From Endomicrobium sp. (GTDB lineage Bacteria; Elusimicrobiota; Endomicrobiia; Endomicrobiales; Endomicrobiaceae): a stretch of DNA of 56,221 bases. The notes below the pieces were generated by a model. It ran no database searches. It was not told the DNA's origin and saw only the letters and a program-made list of their open reading frames with translations. The DNA lies in NCBI GenBank assembly GCA_031266185.1, contig JAISBM010000013.1:1-56221 (forward strand). The letters run 5' to 3'. Below are positions 46,069 through 56,063 of the stretch, piece by piece. Made by a program: the position numbers and the translations under genes. Every line of letters begins with the position of its first letter. Position 1 is the stretch's first letter.

Positions 46069-47430
46069 TTAAATGTTCAAAGAATTTTTGTAGAGAGCTA
46101 TTTCTATTTCTTCTAAAGATTTACCTCTTGTTTCAAAAACTTTGTGCTTTACAAAAAATATTGAAAGTATCGCTACGCCTGCAAAAGCTAAAAATAAATA
46201 AGTGTTCAACTTTTCAAACAGTACGGGAAACGCTAAAGCTACCAACAAATTTGAACACCAGTTTGCCAAGCTGGTAATGCCTGCACCTAACCCTCTAATT
46301 TTTAAAGGAAAAACTTCCCCTATAATAATCCAAGATATTGGCCCCCAAGTAAGAGCGAAAAAGAAAATGTATAGACATAAAGAAATTAAAGTAATGTACC
46401 CTAACATACTTGCTGAAGTATGAATATTAGTAAAAATTGAAAGAATTATAAGAGACACAAACATCCCAGAACTGCCAAAAATAAGAAGCTCTTTTCTGTC
46501 TATTTTGTCCATAACATATAACGCAAGCACAGAAACCAGCACGTTTAAAGTCCCTATACCAACTGTACTTAAAATTGCAGAGAAAGTACCTAAATTAAGG
46601 TTAACAAAAATTGTAGGAGCATAATAAATAACCGTGTTTATGCCTACAAATTGTTGAAAAACAGCAATTCCTATAGCTGCAACTAAAGCTGGACGCACCC
46701 ATTTCTTGGTTAAATCTTTAAAACCGCCCTTTTCTTGAGAAGCTGCTTCTTTCATCTCTTGTATTTCTTTAGATATCAAATCTAAGTCTGGTTGGTTATA
46801 TTTGTTAATTCTTAACCTCTTTAAAACATTAATAGATTGATCTTCTTTCCCTTTTTCAAAAAGCCATCTTGGACTTTCAGGCAAAAATAGTGCTCCTAAA
46901 AAAACTATGCCTGCAGGTATAGCAGCAAAGCCTATCATTAACCGCCAACCGTTAGCGACGTTTGCGTAAAACAAAGCAACCAAATAAGCTAACAGAATGC
47001 CGATTGTTATCATCAGTTGGTTTAATGTTGCAAGTGACCCTCTACGACGAGCTGGTGCCATTTCTGAAATATATAAAGGAACTAAAGCAGACGCCCCTCC
47101 AACAGCAACACCTAAAAACACTCTCGAACTTGTTAGTAGTAACATATTTACAGAACCTGCAGAAAATATAGCCCCCGCAACAAAAATAAACGCACAAATT
47201 AACAACATCTTTTTACGACCATATTTGTCCGAGAGTGGAGTGATAAGACAAGCACCTATCATAGCACCAAAAAGGATAGAACTTACCACAACGCCTTCCT
47301 GTAAAGCAGTAAGTGCCATTTCTTGTTTTATAAACAAAATTGCACTAGAAATTATGCCTGTATCATAACCAAAAAGGAGACCTCCTAAAGCACAAAAAAT
47401 GTAAATTATTATAGTGTTAACTCTTTTCAT
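46069..47430 (-). CDS. Sugar porter family MFS transporter (sugar:H+ symporter type)
   Basis: I start it at 47430 because GGAG lies eight bases before that ATG; an upstream in-frame start is possible. The ~453-residue protein has 12 membrane helices and the sugar-porter signatures: GGLLFGYDTGIISSAI, SDKYGRKKM, PLYISEMAPARRRG, LPESPRWLFEKG, QQFVGINTVIYYAPTIF and GPISWIIIGEVFPLKIRG. It resembles bacterial xylose/galactose/glucose:H+ symporters. It is four bases after a beta-phosphoglucomutase-like HAD gene, so disaccharide or hexose use is probable. Confidence 0.9.
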   Translation of the reverse strand: MKRVNTIIIYIFCALGGLLFGYDTGIISSAILFIKQEMALTALQEGVVVSSILFGAMIGACLITPLSDKYGRKKMLLICAFIFVAGAIFSAGSVNMLLLTSSRVFLGVAVGGASALVPLYISEMAPARRRGSLATLNQLMITIGILLAYLVALFYANVANGWRLMIGFAAIPAGIVFLGALFLPESPRWLFEKGKEDQSINVLKRLRINKYNQPDLDLISKEIQEMKEAASQEKGGFKDLTKKWVRPALVAAIGIAVFQQFVGINTVIYYAPTIFVNLNLGTFSAILSTVGIGTLNVLVSVLALYVMDKIDRKELLIFGSSGMFVSLIILSIFTNIHTSASMLGYITLISLCLYIFFFALTWGPISWIIIGEVFPLKIRGLGAGITSLANWCSNLLVALAFPVLFEKLNTYLFLAFAGVAILSIFFVKHKVFETRGKSLEEIEIALYKNSLNI

Positions 47431-47470
47431 ACTCGATACTCCTTTTTTAGCATTATTTTTTAACATTAAC

Positions 47471-48124
47471 TTATACTTTATTTAAATTTAAAAATTTGTA
47501 TAAGTCTTTATGTTTATCAAATACTTTATCTGCCATTTTTAAAGACTCCCCTGGCAAACTTGTAGCTATAGCATAACAAACCATATTTGCGTCTTTTGCA
47601 GACCTTATACCATAAGGAGCATTTTCTATCACTAAACATTTTTCTGGACCTATCTTTAAATTGCTTGAGGCTGTTAAGTACGGTTCAGGGTGAGGTTTTG
47701 CGTTTGTTACAGTGTCACCTCCAACAATGGTATCAAAAAAATTGTACAGTTCTTTAGGAAGCATATTTTGCGCTTCTCTTTTCAGAGAACCTGTTACAAG
47801 CCCAACTAAAATGTTTTGAGCTTTTAAGTGTTTTATAAATTCTGGAATTCCTAAAAATATGTCCCTTTTAAAGTACTTTTTAAAAAGTTCTTCCCTTTGC
47901 CCACATATACGAGAAAGTATTTCAAGCGTTAATTCCACTTGATAATCTTTAAAAGCAACTTCTATTATATGGCCCCATTTAGCGCCTTCCATTTCAAAAA
48001 TAAGTGACGGTCTTACACGAACATTATATTTTTTTAATGTTTCAAACCACGAAATAAAATGGTACGGTATAGAGTCTACTATAATGCCGTCCATATCAAA
48101 CAACACTGCTTTAAAATTAAACAT
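47471..48124 (-). CDS. HAD-family hydrolase, beta-phosphoglucomutase-like
   Basis: The 217-residue protein has HAD motif I FDMDGIIVDSIPYH, motif II GLVTGS and motif III/IV with KPHPEPYL and CLVIENAPYGIRSAKDA. The cap domain after motif I is of the phosphoglucomutase/phosphatase type. It acts on sugar phosphates in the cytoplasm; the exact substrate is uncertain. GGAG is upstream. It precedes and probably shares a transcript with the sugar porter. Confidence 0.85.
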   Translation of the reverse strand: MFNFKAVLFDMDGIIVDSIPYHFISWFETLKKYNVRVRPSLIFEMEGAKWGHIIEVAFKDYQVELTLEILSRICGQREELFKKYFKRDIFLGIPEFIKHLKAQNILVGLVTGSLKREAQNMLPKELYNFFDTIVGGDTVTNAKPHPEPYLTASSNLKIGPEKCLVIENAPYGIRSAKDANMVCYAIATSLPGESLKMADKVFDKHKDLYKFLNLNKV

Positions 48125-48145
48125 TTATATCTCCACATTTTGTCT

Positions 48146-48527
48146 TCAAGTGCAATATATTTGAACTGTCCCATCGGGATTATATTGTTCAAAATCAAAA
48201 GTATATGTTCTGTTAATCTGCATAGACCAAATTTGTTTCCAAGCTTTAATAATAGGGTTTTCTATGTTCATGTTCACATCAAAAATTTGATATTTGCCAG
48301 CAAACTCTAGTTTTTTATTAGAAGTCTCTATATCCGTTGCAACACTTAAGGTATAATCTCCCTTAAAATCGCTTTTATAGTCGTGTACCGTACTTTTTAA
48401 CTCCATTTGGAATTTTTACGCTTACTTTTTGCCACAGATTCCCGATTTTTTGTACAACCAGATTATCGCTAAAATTATTTGTTCTTATACAATCAACAAC
48501 ATAAAATTTTTTACTAACTTCTACCAT
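48146..48527 (-). pseudogene. GyrI-like / effector-binding domain protein, frameshifted
   Basis: From 48527 the minus strand reads MVEVSKKFYVVDCIRTNNFS and WQKVSVKIPNGVKKYGT. After a frameshift it reads VHDYKSDFKGDYTLSVATDI and then AGKYQIFDVNMNIENPIIKA with IWSMQINRTYTFDFEQYNPD. This fits the AraC-type effector-binding (GyrI-like) fold, with its characteristic 'AW..IW......R.Y..DFE.Y' end. AGGGTGAG lies before the ATG. One deletion near 48400 breaks it. Confidence 0.65.
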
Positions 48528-48554
48528 AAAATCTCACCCTTTTCCTAAAACTAA

Positions 48555-48923
48555 CTACCACACACCGTGCGCAACCATAAAGCAACCATGGTGAGTAACT
48601 CTAACCCCTGCTAATTTCGCTTTTTCTACAGCGGTTTGCGACACTGAGCCCGGCTGCATCCATATTTCTTTAACTCCTAAAGATATAGCGTCGTCGACAG
48701 TTTTGTCTGTCCCTTCAGGAGGGACTACTGTTACAACTATATCTGGCTTGTTAGGTAAATCTTTTAAAGATTTATAAACACATTTTCCTACAACAGTACC
48801 TCCTCTAACCCCAACAGCTAGAGTTTTAAAACCTGCATTTAATAAATCTGTAAATATTTTATACCCGAACTTGGCTGGATTTTCAGAAACGCCTACAACA
48901 GCAATAAGCTTGTTCTCGTCCAT
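48555..48923 (-). CDS. CoA-binding domain protein
   Basis: The 122-residue protein has a Rossmann CoA-binding fold: IAVVGVSENPAKFGYKIFTDLLNAGF, VVGKCVYKSLKDLPNKPDIVVTVVPPEGT and KEIWMQPGSVS. It ends in THHGCFMVAHGVW. This matches the small YccU-like CoA_binding_2 family. It probably binds CoA or a related nucleotide; the physiological role is unclear. Its neighbours do not clarify it. Confidence 0.85.
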   Translation of the reverse strand: MDENKLIAVVGVSENPAKFGYKIFTDLLNAGFKTLAVGVRGGTVVGKCVYKSLKDLPNKPDIVVTVVPPEGTDKTVDDAISLGVKEIWMQPGSVSQTAVEKAKLAGVRVTHHGCFMVAHGVW

Positions 48924-48943
48924 ACAAATTGTTCTCCTAAAAA

Positions 48944-49708
48944 CTATAAATTAACTTTAACACTGCGCATTTTAAACGTTTTTCGTGGGACATCTTTATA
49001 GCTTTTTGCAAGCTGCATATGCACATACATAAGGACAAGTGCATCTAAAGGGAACACAAAAAATGTACCTACAATAGTTAGTATTCCTAACAAGCTTATA
49101 AAAACCAACAAAATTATCAGCACAATAAACTTAAATAAGTTCCCTTTTAACATTTGAGCACTGTTTTTTAGAGATTTTAGTACAGGCTGTCCTTCTAAAA
49201 TGTCAACATAAAATAATAGGTATCTAAATAAGTATATTATAACACCAAAAGACATAACTGTGTACAATGTTTGAAAAACGTTAAAAATAACGCTACCATC
49301 GTCGTATTTAGCAAATATGCCAAAAGAAAGTACAGCAAGAAGCGACGGCACAAGCACTATTAAAAACATCCCACATATAAAGTTTATCACCTTTTCGGCT
49401 TCGAGAAAATAGTTTTTAAATTTTACTTGTGAACCTGAAGTTGTAGGCAAAAGAGTGCTAGTTAAACAAAAAAAGAAAATTGTTGGAACTATCAACGAAA
49501 TATTTTTAAAAAACACAAATTTTAGCATGGTTTTTGAGTCGTTTATAATAGACAAAACGTCAAATTGCATGAGCAAAGATTTTGCTATAAAATATTGTAC
49601 TATGATTATTAAAACAATAGTAAAAAAGGATGTTCCTAAAATTTTTGCCCAGTTTTCTTTAAAACTTTGAAATGAAAACTTAAAAGCTTCACTTATAGAA
49701 AATTTCAT
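48944..49708 (-). CDS. Multi-pass membrane protein of unknown function
   Basis: The 254-residue protein begins with a soluble helix (MKFSISEAFKFSFQSFKENW) followed by about six membrane segments. The pattern resembles DUF4013 or other small integral membrane proteins that begin 'ISEAFKFSF..FK.NW'. A clear AAGGAG precedes the ATG. No catalytic motif is seen and I make no functional assignment. Confidence 0.6.
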   Translation of the reverse strand: MKFSISEAFKFSFQSFKENWAKILGTSFFTIVLIIIVQYFIAKSLLMQFDVLSIINDSKTMLKFVFFKNISLIVPTIFFFCLTSTLLPTTSGSQVKFKNYFLEAEKVINFICGMFLIVLVPSLLAVLSFGIFAKYDDGSVIFNVFQTLYTVMSFGVIIYLFRYLLFYVDILEGQPVLKSLKNSAQMLKGNLFKFIVLIILLVFISLLGILTIVGTFFVFPLDALVLMYVHMQLAKSYKDVPRKTFKMRSVKVNL

Positions 49709-49833
49709 ATTTTCTCCTTTTTAAGCAACAACCTGCTTTTTGTACAGTGTGTTTAAACAATAGTTAAGTCCCTTTTTTGTTTGTTAAACTAACTTCTTTA
49801 AGATAGCATATTTGTACGACAAATTTAAGAAAA

Positions 49834-51240
49834 CTATAAATTTATTTTCATTTCATTATGCTTCTTTGTCTCGACAAGCTGTCCTGGATTAATATTTTCT
49901 ACATTTATATTATTGTTAGATAAATATTGTCGTGTTTCTTTAGAAATAAGGCTTCCTAACAAAAATAAAACTATTGCTGAAGGTATTATTTTAAACCCTT
50001 CAAATAATTCAAAAATATCCCACGCCTTAATAGGCAAAACAGCTCCTAGTATTACCGTAAAAACGTAAAGACATCTAATCATAAAAAAGTTAGCCTTAGG
50101 AAACAAATATTTGAAGCTAACTTCAAAAACATAAGCCCCTTCAAGCATAGTGCTGAATATAAACAAAGTACAAAACATAACAAGGTTACCATAGGGCAGT
50201 TTTGCAAACGCTAAATCCAAAATTCCAACCATATTTAATTCGTTGATAGGCAAACTAGGGATAGTATAAGACGTTGTTACAAATACGAGGCCTGTCAAAA
50301 CGCATATAACACAAGAATCCCAAAACGTCCCCGTGCTGGAAATTAAAGCTTGCTGAAACGGATCTTTAGCTTTTGCACAAGCGTCTGCTACAGAGTTGGT
50401 GCCTGAGCCAGACTCTGAAGAAAACGTTGCTTTAGATATCCCATACCTCATTGCACTTATAATGCTAACCCCTACAGAACCTCCAACACCTGCTTTTAAA
50501 GAAAATGCTTGCGTAAAAATTGAACTTATTGCAGGTAACAAATATTTTATATTTATCATAAGAATCGTTAAACAAGATAACACGTACAAGATTATCATAA
50601 ATGCTACTACAATAACACAAGCTTTAGATATAGATTGAATTCCTTTATATATACAGCAAGTTAACATAATAGACACTATTATCACCAACACTATTAATTC
50701 CAAAGACCACCTTTTTACTTTAAAACAAAATAAAACAAGCTCGCTTGACTGAAATGCGCCATACATCATAAAACAAGTAATGCAAAGAAGAATTGCATAA
50801 ATAGTAGCAAGCCATTTCTTTTTTAGTGCATGCTCCATAACATACATCATACCGCCAACAATAGTCCCATCTTGATTTTTAACTTTATATTTAACTATTA
50901 GCAAACTTTCAGCATATTTTGTAGCAACTCCAAGAATGCCTGTTAGCCATATCCAAAATATAGAACCAACGCCACCTAACACAATGCCATAGGCCACTCC
51001 CAAAACATTGCCCATAGCTACCGTTCCAGACAGGTCTGTGCAAAGCGCTGCAAATGGAGAAATGTGGCCTTCTGTGTAACTTTTATTTTGTAAAGATAAC
51101 TTTATGCCTTTAAAAAGTTTCCTCTGAACAAAACGTGTTCTAAACGTAATATAAATGTGCAAACAAAATATGAAAATTATTAGCGGGTACCCCCAAACCA
51201 AACTATCTAAAAACGAAAGAAAAACATAAAATTTTTCCAC
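49834..51240 (-). CDS. Alanine/glycine:cation symporter (AGCS family)
   Basis: The 468-residue membrane protein has the AGCS features: AALCTDLSGTVAMGNVLGVAYGIVLGGVGSIFWIWLTGILGVATKYAESLL, KNQDGTIVGGMMYVMEHALKKKWLA and SESGSGTNSVADACAKAKDPFQQALISSTGTFWDSCV. It takes up alanine or glycine with sodium or protons. It starts at GTG behind AGGAGATAATTG. A broken paralogue is immediately upstream. Confidence 0.88.
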   Translation of the reverse strand: MEKFYVFLSFLDSLVWGYPLIIFIFCLHIYITFRTRFVQRKLFKGIKLSLQNKSYTEGHISPFAALCTDLSGTVAMGNVLGVAYGIVLGGVGSIFWIWLTGILGVATKYAESLLIVKYKVKNQDGTIVGGMMYVMEHALKKKWLATIYAILLCITCFMMYGAFQSSELVLFCFKVKRWSLELIVLVIIVSIMLTCCIYKGIQSISKACVIVVAFMIILYVLSCLTILMINIKYLLPAISSIFTQAFSLKAGVGGSVGVSIISAMRYGISKATFSSESGSGTNSVADACAKAKDPFQQALISSTGTFWDSCVICVLTGLVFVTTSYTIPSLPINELNMVGILDLAFAKLPYGNLVMFCTLFIFSTMLEGAYVFEVSFKYLFPKANFFMIRCLYVFTVILGAVLPIKAWDIFELFEGFKIIPSAIVLFLLGSLISKETRQYLSNNNINVENINPGQLVETKKHNEMKINL

Positions 51241-51272
51241 ACCAATTATCTCCTATTAGTTAAACGGATATC

Positions 51273-51514
51273 TTAATTTTTTTTGCTCTGTTTATTTTGT
51301 TCTGCTTCTTGATATTCAACTACAGTATCTTTTATAAGGATACAGTTCGCCTTGACCATACTCTTGCATTGTCAATGCAAGTTTTTAAACCTTTAAAAAG
51401 TTTCTTTTGAATAAAGTTTGTTTTGAGTGTAAAAAGAGGTATGCAGGAATAAATAATAAAAACAGGAAATGCCCACACAAAAGAGTTTAACTGACAAATA
51501 ACAGCGCTATCCAT
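51273..51514 (-). pseudogene. Gutted AGCS symporter paralogue (N- and C-terminal ends only)
   Basis: The minus strand starts MDSAVICQLNSFVWAFPVFI behind GAGGTGC. It continues PLFTLKTNFIQKKLFKGLKT, which parallels the intact AGCS gene (VWGYPLIIFIFCLHIYI..FVQRKLFKGIK). Then the sequence jumps to KDTVVEYQEAEQNKQSKKN and a stop, which looks like the C-terminal tail. The ~400 residues between are deleted. This is an old tandem duplicate. Confidence 0.7.
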
Positions 51515-51827
51515 TGCACCTCTTTTTATAAAAGAAAATGACAATTGTTAGTATCTATTGTAGAATTATACACAATTTCATTTACGCAATACAAATGTTC
51601 TAACATGGGTGACGCTTTATCTTAAAAAACATAGAAAAAAAGAAACTTACTTATTCTATACTTATTATATTCACCTTTGTACCGCATGTAGATCACTAAA
51701 ATTTCCTACTTATCACCCTTTTATTTCTATTAGAGTTTCTTAGGACTAACCCATATACTTTTTCTTTGCTATATGCTATATATCTTAGAGTTATGTTAAA
51801 ATTGGATATTATATAGTGGAGTTCTTA

Positions 51828-53285
51828 ATGCAACAGCCCCAAGAAAGTACATTAAAACGCAAACTAACAAATCGCCATATACAACTTATTGCTTTGGGCG
51901 GTTCTATAGGTACAGGATTGTTTTTAGGTACAGGCAGCGCTATTTTTGCTGCTGGGCCTGCAGTTTTGTTAGGGTACTTAATATCTGGAATTGCTATTTT
52001 TATAATTATGCGACAACTCGGCGAGATGGACACTGAGGAACCTATGGCTGGCTCTTTTAGTTATTTCGCTTACAAGTATTGGGGCAAATTTCCTGGCTTC
52101 TTAGCTGGGTGGAACTATTGGATTCTTTATGTGTTCATAGGAATAACAGAACTTACTGCTGTTGCTGCTTATGCTCAATATTGGTTCTCGAACTTGGCTA
52201 CGTGGAAAACTGCCCTATTCTTTTTTGTGCTTATCAATGCCGTAAATTTGATAACAGTAAAAGCTTATGGAGAAATAGAGTTTTGGTTTTCTATAATAAA
52301 AATTATAGCTATTTGTGCTATGATTTTGACTGGTGGATACATACTATTCTTTAACCCAAGTTTTGTAGCCGGTGCAAGTATAGCAAATTTATGGTCATAC
52401 TCAACTAATAGTGGAAATTCTTTATTTAACGGGATGTTCCCCAACGGTATGTGGGGGCTAATAATTGCTATTCCTGTGATTACTTTTTCGTTTGGCGGAC
52501 TAGAACTTATTGGAATTACCGCTTCAGAAACAGAAAATCCAAAAGCTAACATTCCTAAAGCTGTAAACCAGTCCGTATTTCGTATATTAATTTTCTATAT
52601 AGGTTCTATTGCTATACTTTTGTCCCTTTACCATTGGAGTAAGTTAACCCCTGACAGCAGCCCTTTTGTTTTGATTTTTGACAAAGTCGGGTTTAAGCAT
52701 ATTGCCAGTGTGCTTAATTTTATAATTTTAACTGCTGCTCTTTCTGTTTATAATAGCTGCTTGTACAGCAATAGTCGTATGCTTTACGGACTTGCTTTAC
52801 AAAACAATGCTCCTGCTATTTTATCTAAAACTAACAAACGAGGGGTACCTGTACCAGCGCTTATTGTGTCTACAATACTGACATTTTTAGTTGTACCTCT
52901 AAACTATTTTGTCCCTAACTGGTTTGACTCCTTTAAAATGATCATGAGTTTTGTAGTAGTCTGCGCTCTTCTAAGTTGGGGAATGATAACAATATCCCAC
53001 ATAAAATTTAAAAGACAAAAAACTATAGAACACCATAAAACGGTGTTCCCGTCACCGTTTTATCCTTACTCAAATTATTTTACTCTTATTTTTTATAGTT
53101 TTATTTTGATAGTTATGGCTTTACCCAAACTTGGCATGTTTAAACAAGTTGTAGCGCTTCCAGCTTGGGTATTAGTGGTTTACATGGGGTACAGTTTATG
53201 TAAACTTAAAAAATTTAAATCAAGAAAAGAGAATTATTATAATGAACGAAACTCAAAATTTACAGAATACCAAACTAAAACGTAA
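51828..53285 (+). CDS. Amino-acid permease, AAT/APC family (copy 1)
   Basis: The ~485-residue protein has 12 membrane helices and the AAT motif set: [99 protein letters not shown] and [23 protein letters not shown]. These proteins import amino acids with protons; specificity (aromatic, proline, lysine and others) cannot be assigned. I use the ATG at 51828 because TGGAG lies just before it; a GTG four codons earlier is possible. It heads a tandem array. Confidence 0.9.
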   Translation: MQQPQESTLKRKLTNRHIQLIALGGSIGTGLFLGTGSAIFAAGPAVLLGYLISGIAIFIIMRQLGEMDTEEPMAGSFSYFAYKYWGKFPGFLAGWNYWILYVFIGITELTAVAAYAQYWFSNLATWKTALFFFVLINAVNLITVKAYGEIEFWFSIIKIIAICAMILTGGYILFFNPSFVAGASIANLWSYSTNSGNSLFNGMFPNGMWGLIIAIPVITFSFGGLELIGITASETENPKANIPKAVNQSVFRILIFYIGSIAILLSLYHWSKLTPDSSPFVLIFDKVGFKHIASVLNFIILTAALSVYNSCLYSNSRMLYGLALQNNAPAILSKTNKRGVPVPALIVSTILTFLVVPLNYFVPNWFDSFKMIMSFVVVCALLSWGMITISHIKFKRQKTIEHHKTVFPSPFYPYSNYFTLIFYSFILIVMALPKLGMFKQVVALPAWVLVVYMGYSLCKLKKFKSRKENYYNERNSKFTEYQTKT

Positions 53286-54642
53286 ACTTAAAAATAGACA
53301 TATACAGTTTATTGCTCTTGGCAGCGCAGTTGGAACAGGACTGTTTTTAGGTGCAAGTAGCACAATCTTTTCTACAGGCCCGTCAGTCATTTTAGGGTAC
53401 TTACTTGGAGGTTTATTAGTGTTTTTCATTATGCGACAACTTGGCGAAATGGCTACTAACGAACCTATGGCTGGCTCTTCCAGTTACTTTGCAACTACTT
53501 ATGTTGGCAATTTCTTAGGTTTTTTAGCAGGATGGAACTACTGGGTAGAGTATGTTTTAGTAGGCATAGCAGAGCTTATCGCTGTTGCTGCTTATGCTCA
53601 ATATTGGTTCCCAAACATTGCCACTTGGAAAACATCGTTAGTCTTTTTTATACTCATCAACGCTATAAACTTAGCAACAGTAAAAGCTTATGGAGAAATA
53701 GAGTTTTGGTTCTCTTCTATTAAAGTGTTTACCATCTGTGCTATGATTTTAGCTGGCAGTTACCTACTATTTTTTAATCCTTCGCTAGTACCGGGTGCCA
53801 GCATTAAAAATTTATGGTTGCCAGCAACTGTGGGCCCGCATGCTTTTGATACGTTTTTCAGCGGGTTTTTTGCTAAAGGGTTTATTGGGTTTATGATGGC
53901 TTTCCCTATGATCATTTTTGCTTTTGACGGTGTAGAACTTATAGGCTTAACAGCTGCAGAAACAGAAAACCCTCAAAAGACTATACCTAAAGCTGTAAAC
54001 CAAGTTGTGTTTCGCATTTTAATCTTTTATGTCGGGTCTCTAACAGTACTACTTTCTTTATATCACTGGAGCAACTTGAGTGTTTCTGATAGCCCCTTTG
54101 TTTTGATTTTTGACAAAATCGGGTTTAAGTATATAGCTTGGACTCTAAATTTTATTGTTCTTACTGCTGCCCTTTCTGTTTACAATAGCTGTATTTATTG
54201 TAACAGCCGTATGCTTTATGGACTTGCTTTACAAAACAATGCTCCTGCTATTTTATCTAAAACTAACAAACGAGGTATTCCCTCTAACGCAATTTTGATG
54301 TCAGGAGTGTTAACGTTTTTGGTTGTACCTTTAAACTATTTTATTCCTAACTGGATTAACGCATTTGAAATAGTTATAAGTTTTACTGTTATATGTATAA
54401 TAATTAATTGGAGTATTATCGCTATATCTCATTTAATGTACAGAAAAAAAAAGAATGCAAAAAATGTTCAAACACTATTTCCATCACCATTTTATCCTTA
54501 CTCAAACTATGTGGTATTACTTTTCCTTGCTCTTGTGCTAGTAACAATGGCAACACCACAGTTCGGTATGATAAAGCAAGTGATGGTACTACCCATTTGG
54601 GTGCTTGTTGTATATATCGGGTACAAAATTCTAAAAACATAA
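53242..54642 (+). CDS. Amino-acid permease, AAT/APC family (copy 2)
   Basis: The 466-residue paralogue of copy 1 has [79 protein letters not shown] and LYGLALQNNAPAILSKTNKRGIP. It begins 44 bases before copy 1 ends, so the two are translationally linked. The very similar C-terminal half suggests duplication within the array. Specificity is not known. Confidence 0.9.
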   Translation: MNETQNLQNTKLKRKLKNRHIQFIALGSAVGTGLFLGASSTIFSTGPSVILGYLLGGLLVFFIMRQLGEMATNEPMAGSSSYFATTYVGNFLGFLAGWNYWVEYVLVGIAELIAVAAYAQYWFPNIATWKTSLVFFILINAINLATVKAYGEIEFWFSSIKVFTICAMILAGSYLLFFNPSLVPGASIKNLWLPATVGPHAFDTFFSGFFAKGFIGFMMAFPMIIFAFDGVELIGLTAAETENPQKTIPKAVNQVVFRILIFYVGSLTVLLSLYHWSNLSVSDSPFVLIFDKIGFKYIAWTLNFIVLTAALSVYNSCIYCNSRMLYGLALQNNAPAILSKTNKRGIPSNAILMSGVLTFLVVPLNYFIPNWINAFEIVISFTVICIIINWSIIAISHLMYRKKKNAKNVQTLFPSPFYPYSNYVVLLFLALVLVTMATPQFGMIKQVMVLPIWVLVVYIGYKILKT

Positions 54643-54655
54643 AAGAGGTTATTTA

Positions 54656-56053
54656 CTGGAAAACTCACAAAAAGTGCATTTAAAACGTAAACTTTCAAGT
54701 AGGCATATACAATATATTTCTCTTGGAACAACAGTAGGCACAGGGTTATTTTTAGGTGCAGAAAGAACAATTTCTGTAGCAGGCCCGTCACTTATTTTGG
54801 CATATTTATTTACTGGTATTGTAGTGTTTTTTCTTATGCGCCAACTTGGGGAAATGGTCACCAACGAGCCTGTCGCTGGCTCGTTGGGCTATTTTTCTAA
54901 TAAATATTGGGGCAAGTTTCCTGGGTTTCTTGCAGGGTGGAACTATTGGATAGAATATGTACTTTCTGGTATTGTAGAGCTTACAGCTGTTGCTGCATAT
55001 ACTCAATATTGGTTTCCAAATTTAGCTACGTGGAAAACAGCGTTATTATTTTTTGTTTTAGTTAACGCAGTAAATCTTACAACAGTAAAAGTCTATGGGG
55101 AAGTTGAGTTTTGGCTTTCTTCCATTAAAATTATTGCAGTTTGTACAATCATCTTAACTGGAGGATACTTACTTATTTTTGACCCTCATTTAGTAGCTGG
55201 CTCTACCATAAAAAATTTATGGCAAGCACCTACAATCGGGCCAAACGCTGGCAATCTTTTGTATAGTGGATTTTTCCCTCACGGGATCATGGGGTTCATA
55301 ATGGCTTTCCCTATCATTATTTTTGCTTTTGATGGAATAGACCTTCTCGGTCTTTCTGCAGCAGAAGCCCAAGACCCTAGAAGAGACATTCCTAAAGCCG
55401 TACACCAAGTTGTGTTTCGTATTATGATTTTTTATGTTGGTTCTTTTTTAGTTTTATTATCTTTATGCCATTGGAGCAGTTTATCTGTATCAGAAAGTCC
55501 TTTTGTTTTAATTTTTGACATGATAGGATTTAAGTATGTTGCTTGGGCTTTAAATTTTGTTGTCCTTACTGCTGCTCTTTCTGTTTATAATGGTTGTATA
55601 TATAGCAATAGCCGTATGCTTTACGGCCTTGCCATGCAAAAACAAGCTCCTAAAATTTTTACAAAAACCAATAAACGTGGTGTTCCATCAGCTGCAATTT
55701 TATTTTCTGGAGCTTTAACGTTTTTAGTTATACCTCTAAATTACTTTTTGCCTAACTGGGCAGAAGCTTTTGAAATTGTCGTAGCTTTTTCTGTTGTAGG
55801 AATCATCTTAAATTGGGGGATTATGACTATAGCTCACTTAAAATTTAGACAGTATAAAAGCATTCACCATAAAAGCATACTATTTAAAGCTCCTCTATAC
55901 CCTTATTCTAACTATATTTCTTTAGCATTTCTTTCTGCAATATTAATTACAATGGCTTTACCGCAATTTGGTATGTTTAAGCAAGTGATTACTCTTCCAC
56001 TTTATGTACTTGCAATATATATATATTATAAAGTCTTCCAATCTAGGAGCTAA
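54656..56053 (+). CDS. Amino-acid permease, AAT/APC family (copy 3), likely CTG start
   Basis: The paralogue has [69 protein letters not shown] and [23 protein letters not shown]. By comparison with copy 4 ([13 protein letters not shown]) its N-terminus aligns as [15 protein letters not shown]. This puts the start at CTG 54656 behind AGAGGTT; otherwise GTG at 54674 would shorten it by six residues. A loss of ATG to CTG could lower expression. It lies 13 bases after copy 2. Confidence 0.87.
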   Translation: MENSQKVHLKRKLSSRHIQYISLGTTVGTGLFLGAERTISVAGPSLILAYLFTGIVVFFLMRQLGEMVTNEPVAGSLGYFSNKYWGKFPGFLAGWNYWIEYVLSGIVELTAVAAYTQYWFPNLATWKTALLFFVLVNAVNLTTVKVYGEVEFWLSSIKIIAVCTIILTGGYLLIFDPHLVAGSTIKNLWQAPTIGPNAGNLLYSGFFPHGIMGFIMAFPIIIFAFDGIDLLGLSAAEAQDPRRDIPKAVHQVVFRIMIFYVGSFLVLLSLCHWSSLSVSESPFVLIFDMIGFKYVAWALNFVVLTAALSVYNGCIYSNSRMLYGLAMQKQAPKIFTKTNKRGVPSAAILFSGALTFLVIPLNYFLPNWAEAFEIVVAFSVVGIILNWGIMTIAHLKFRQYKSIHHKSILFKAPLYPYSNYISLAFLSAILITMALPQFGMFKQVITLPLYVLAIYIYYKVFQSRS

Positions 56054-56063
56054 TAAAACACAA

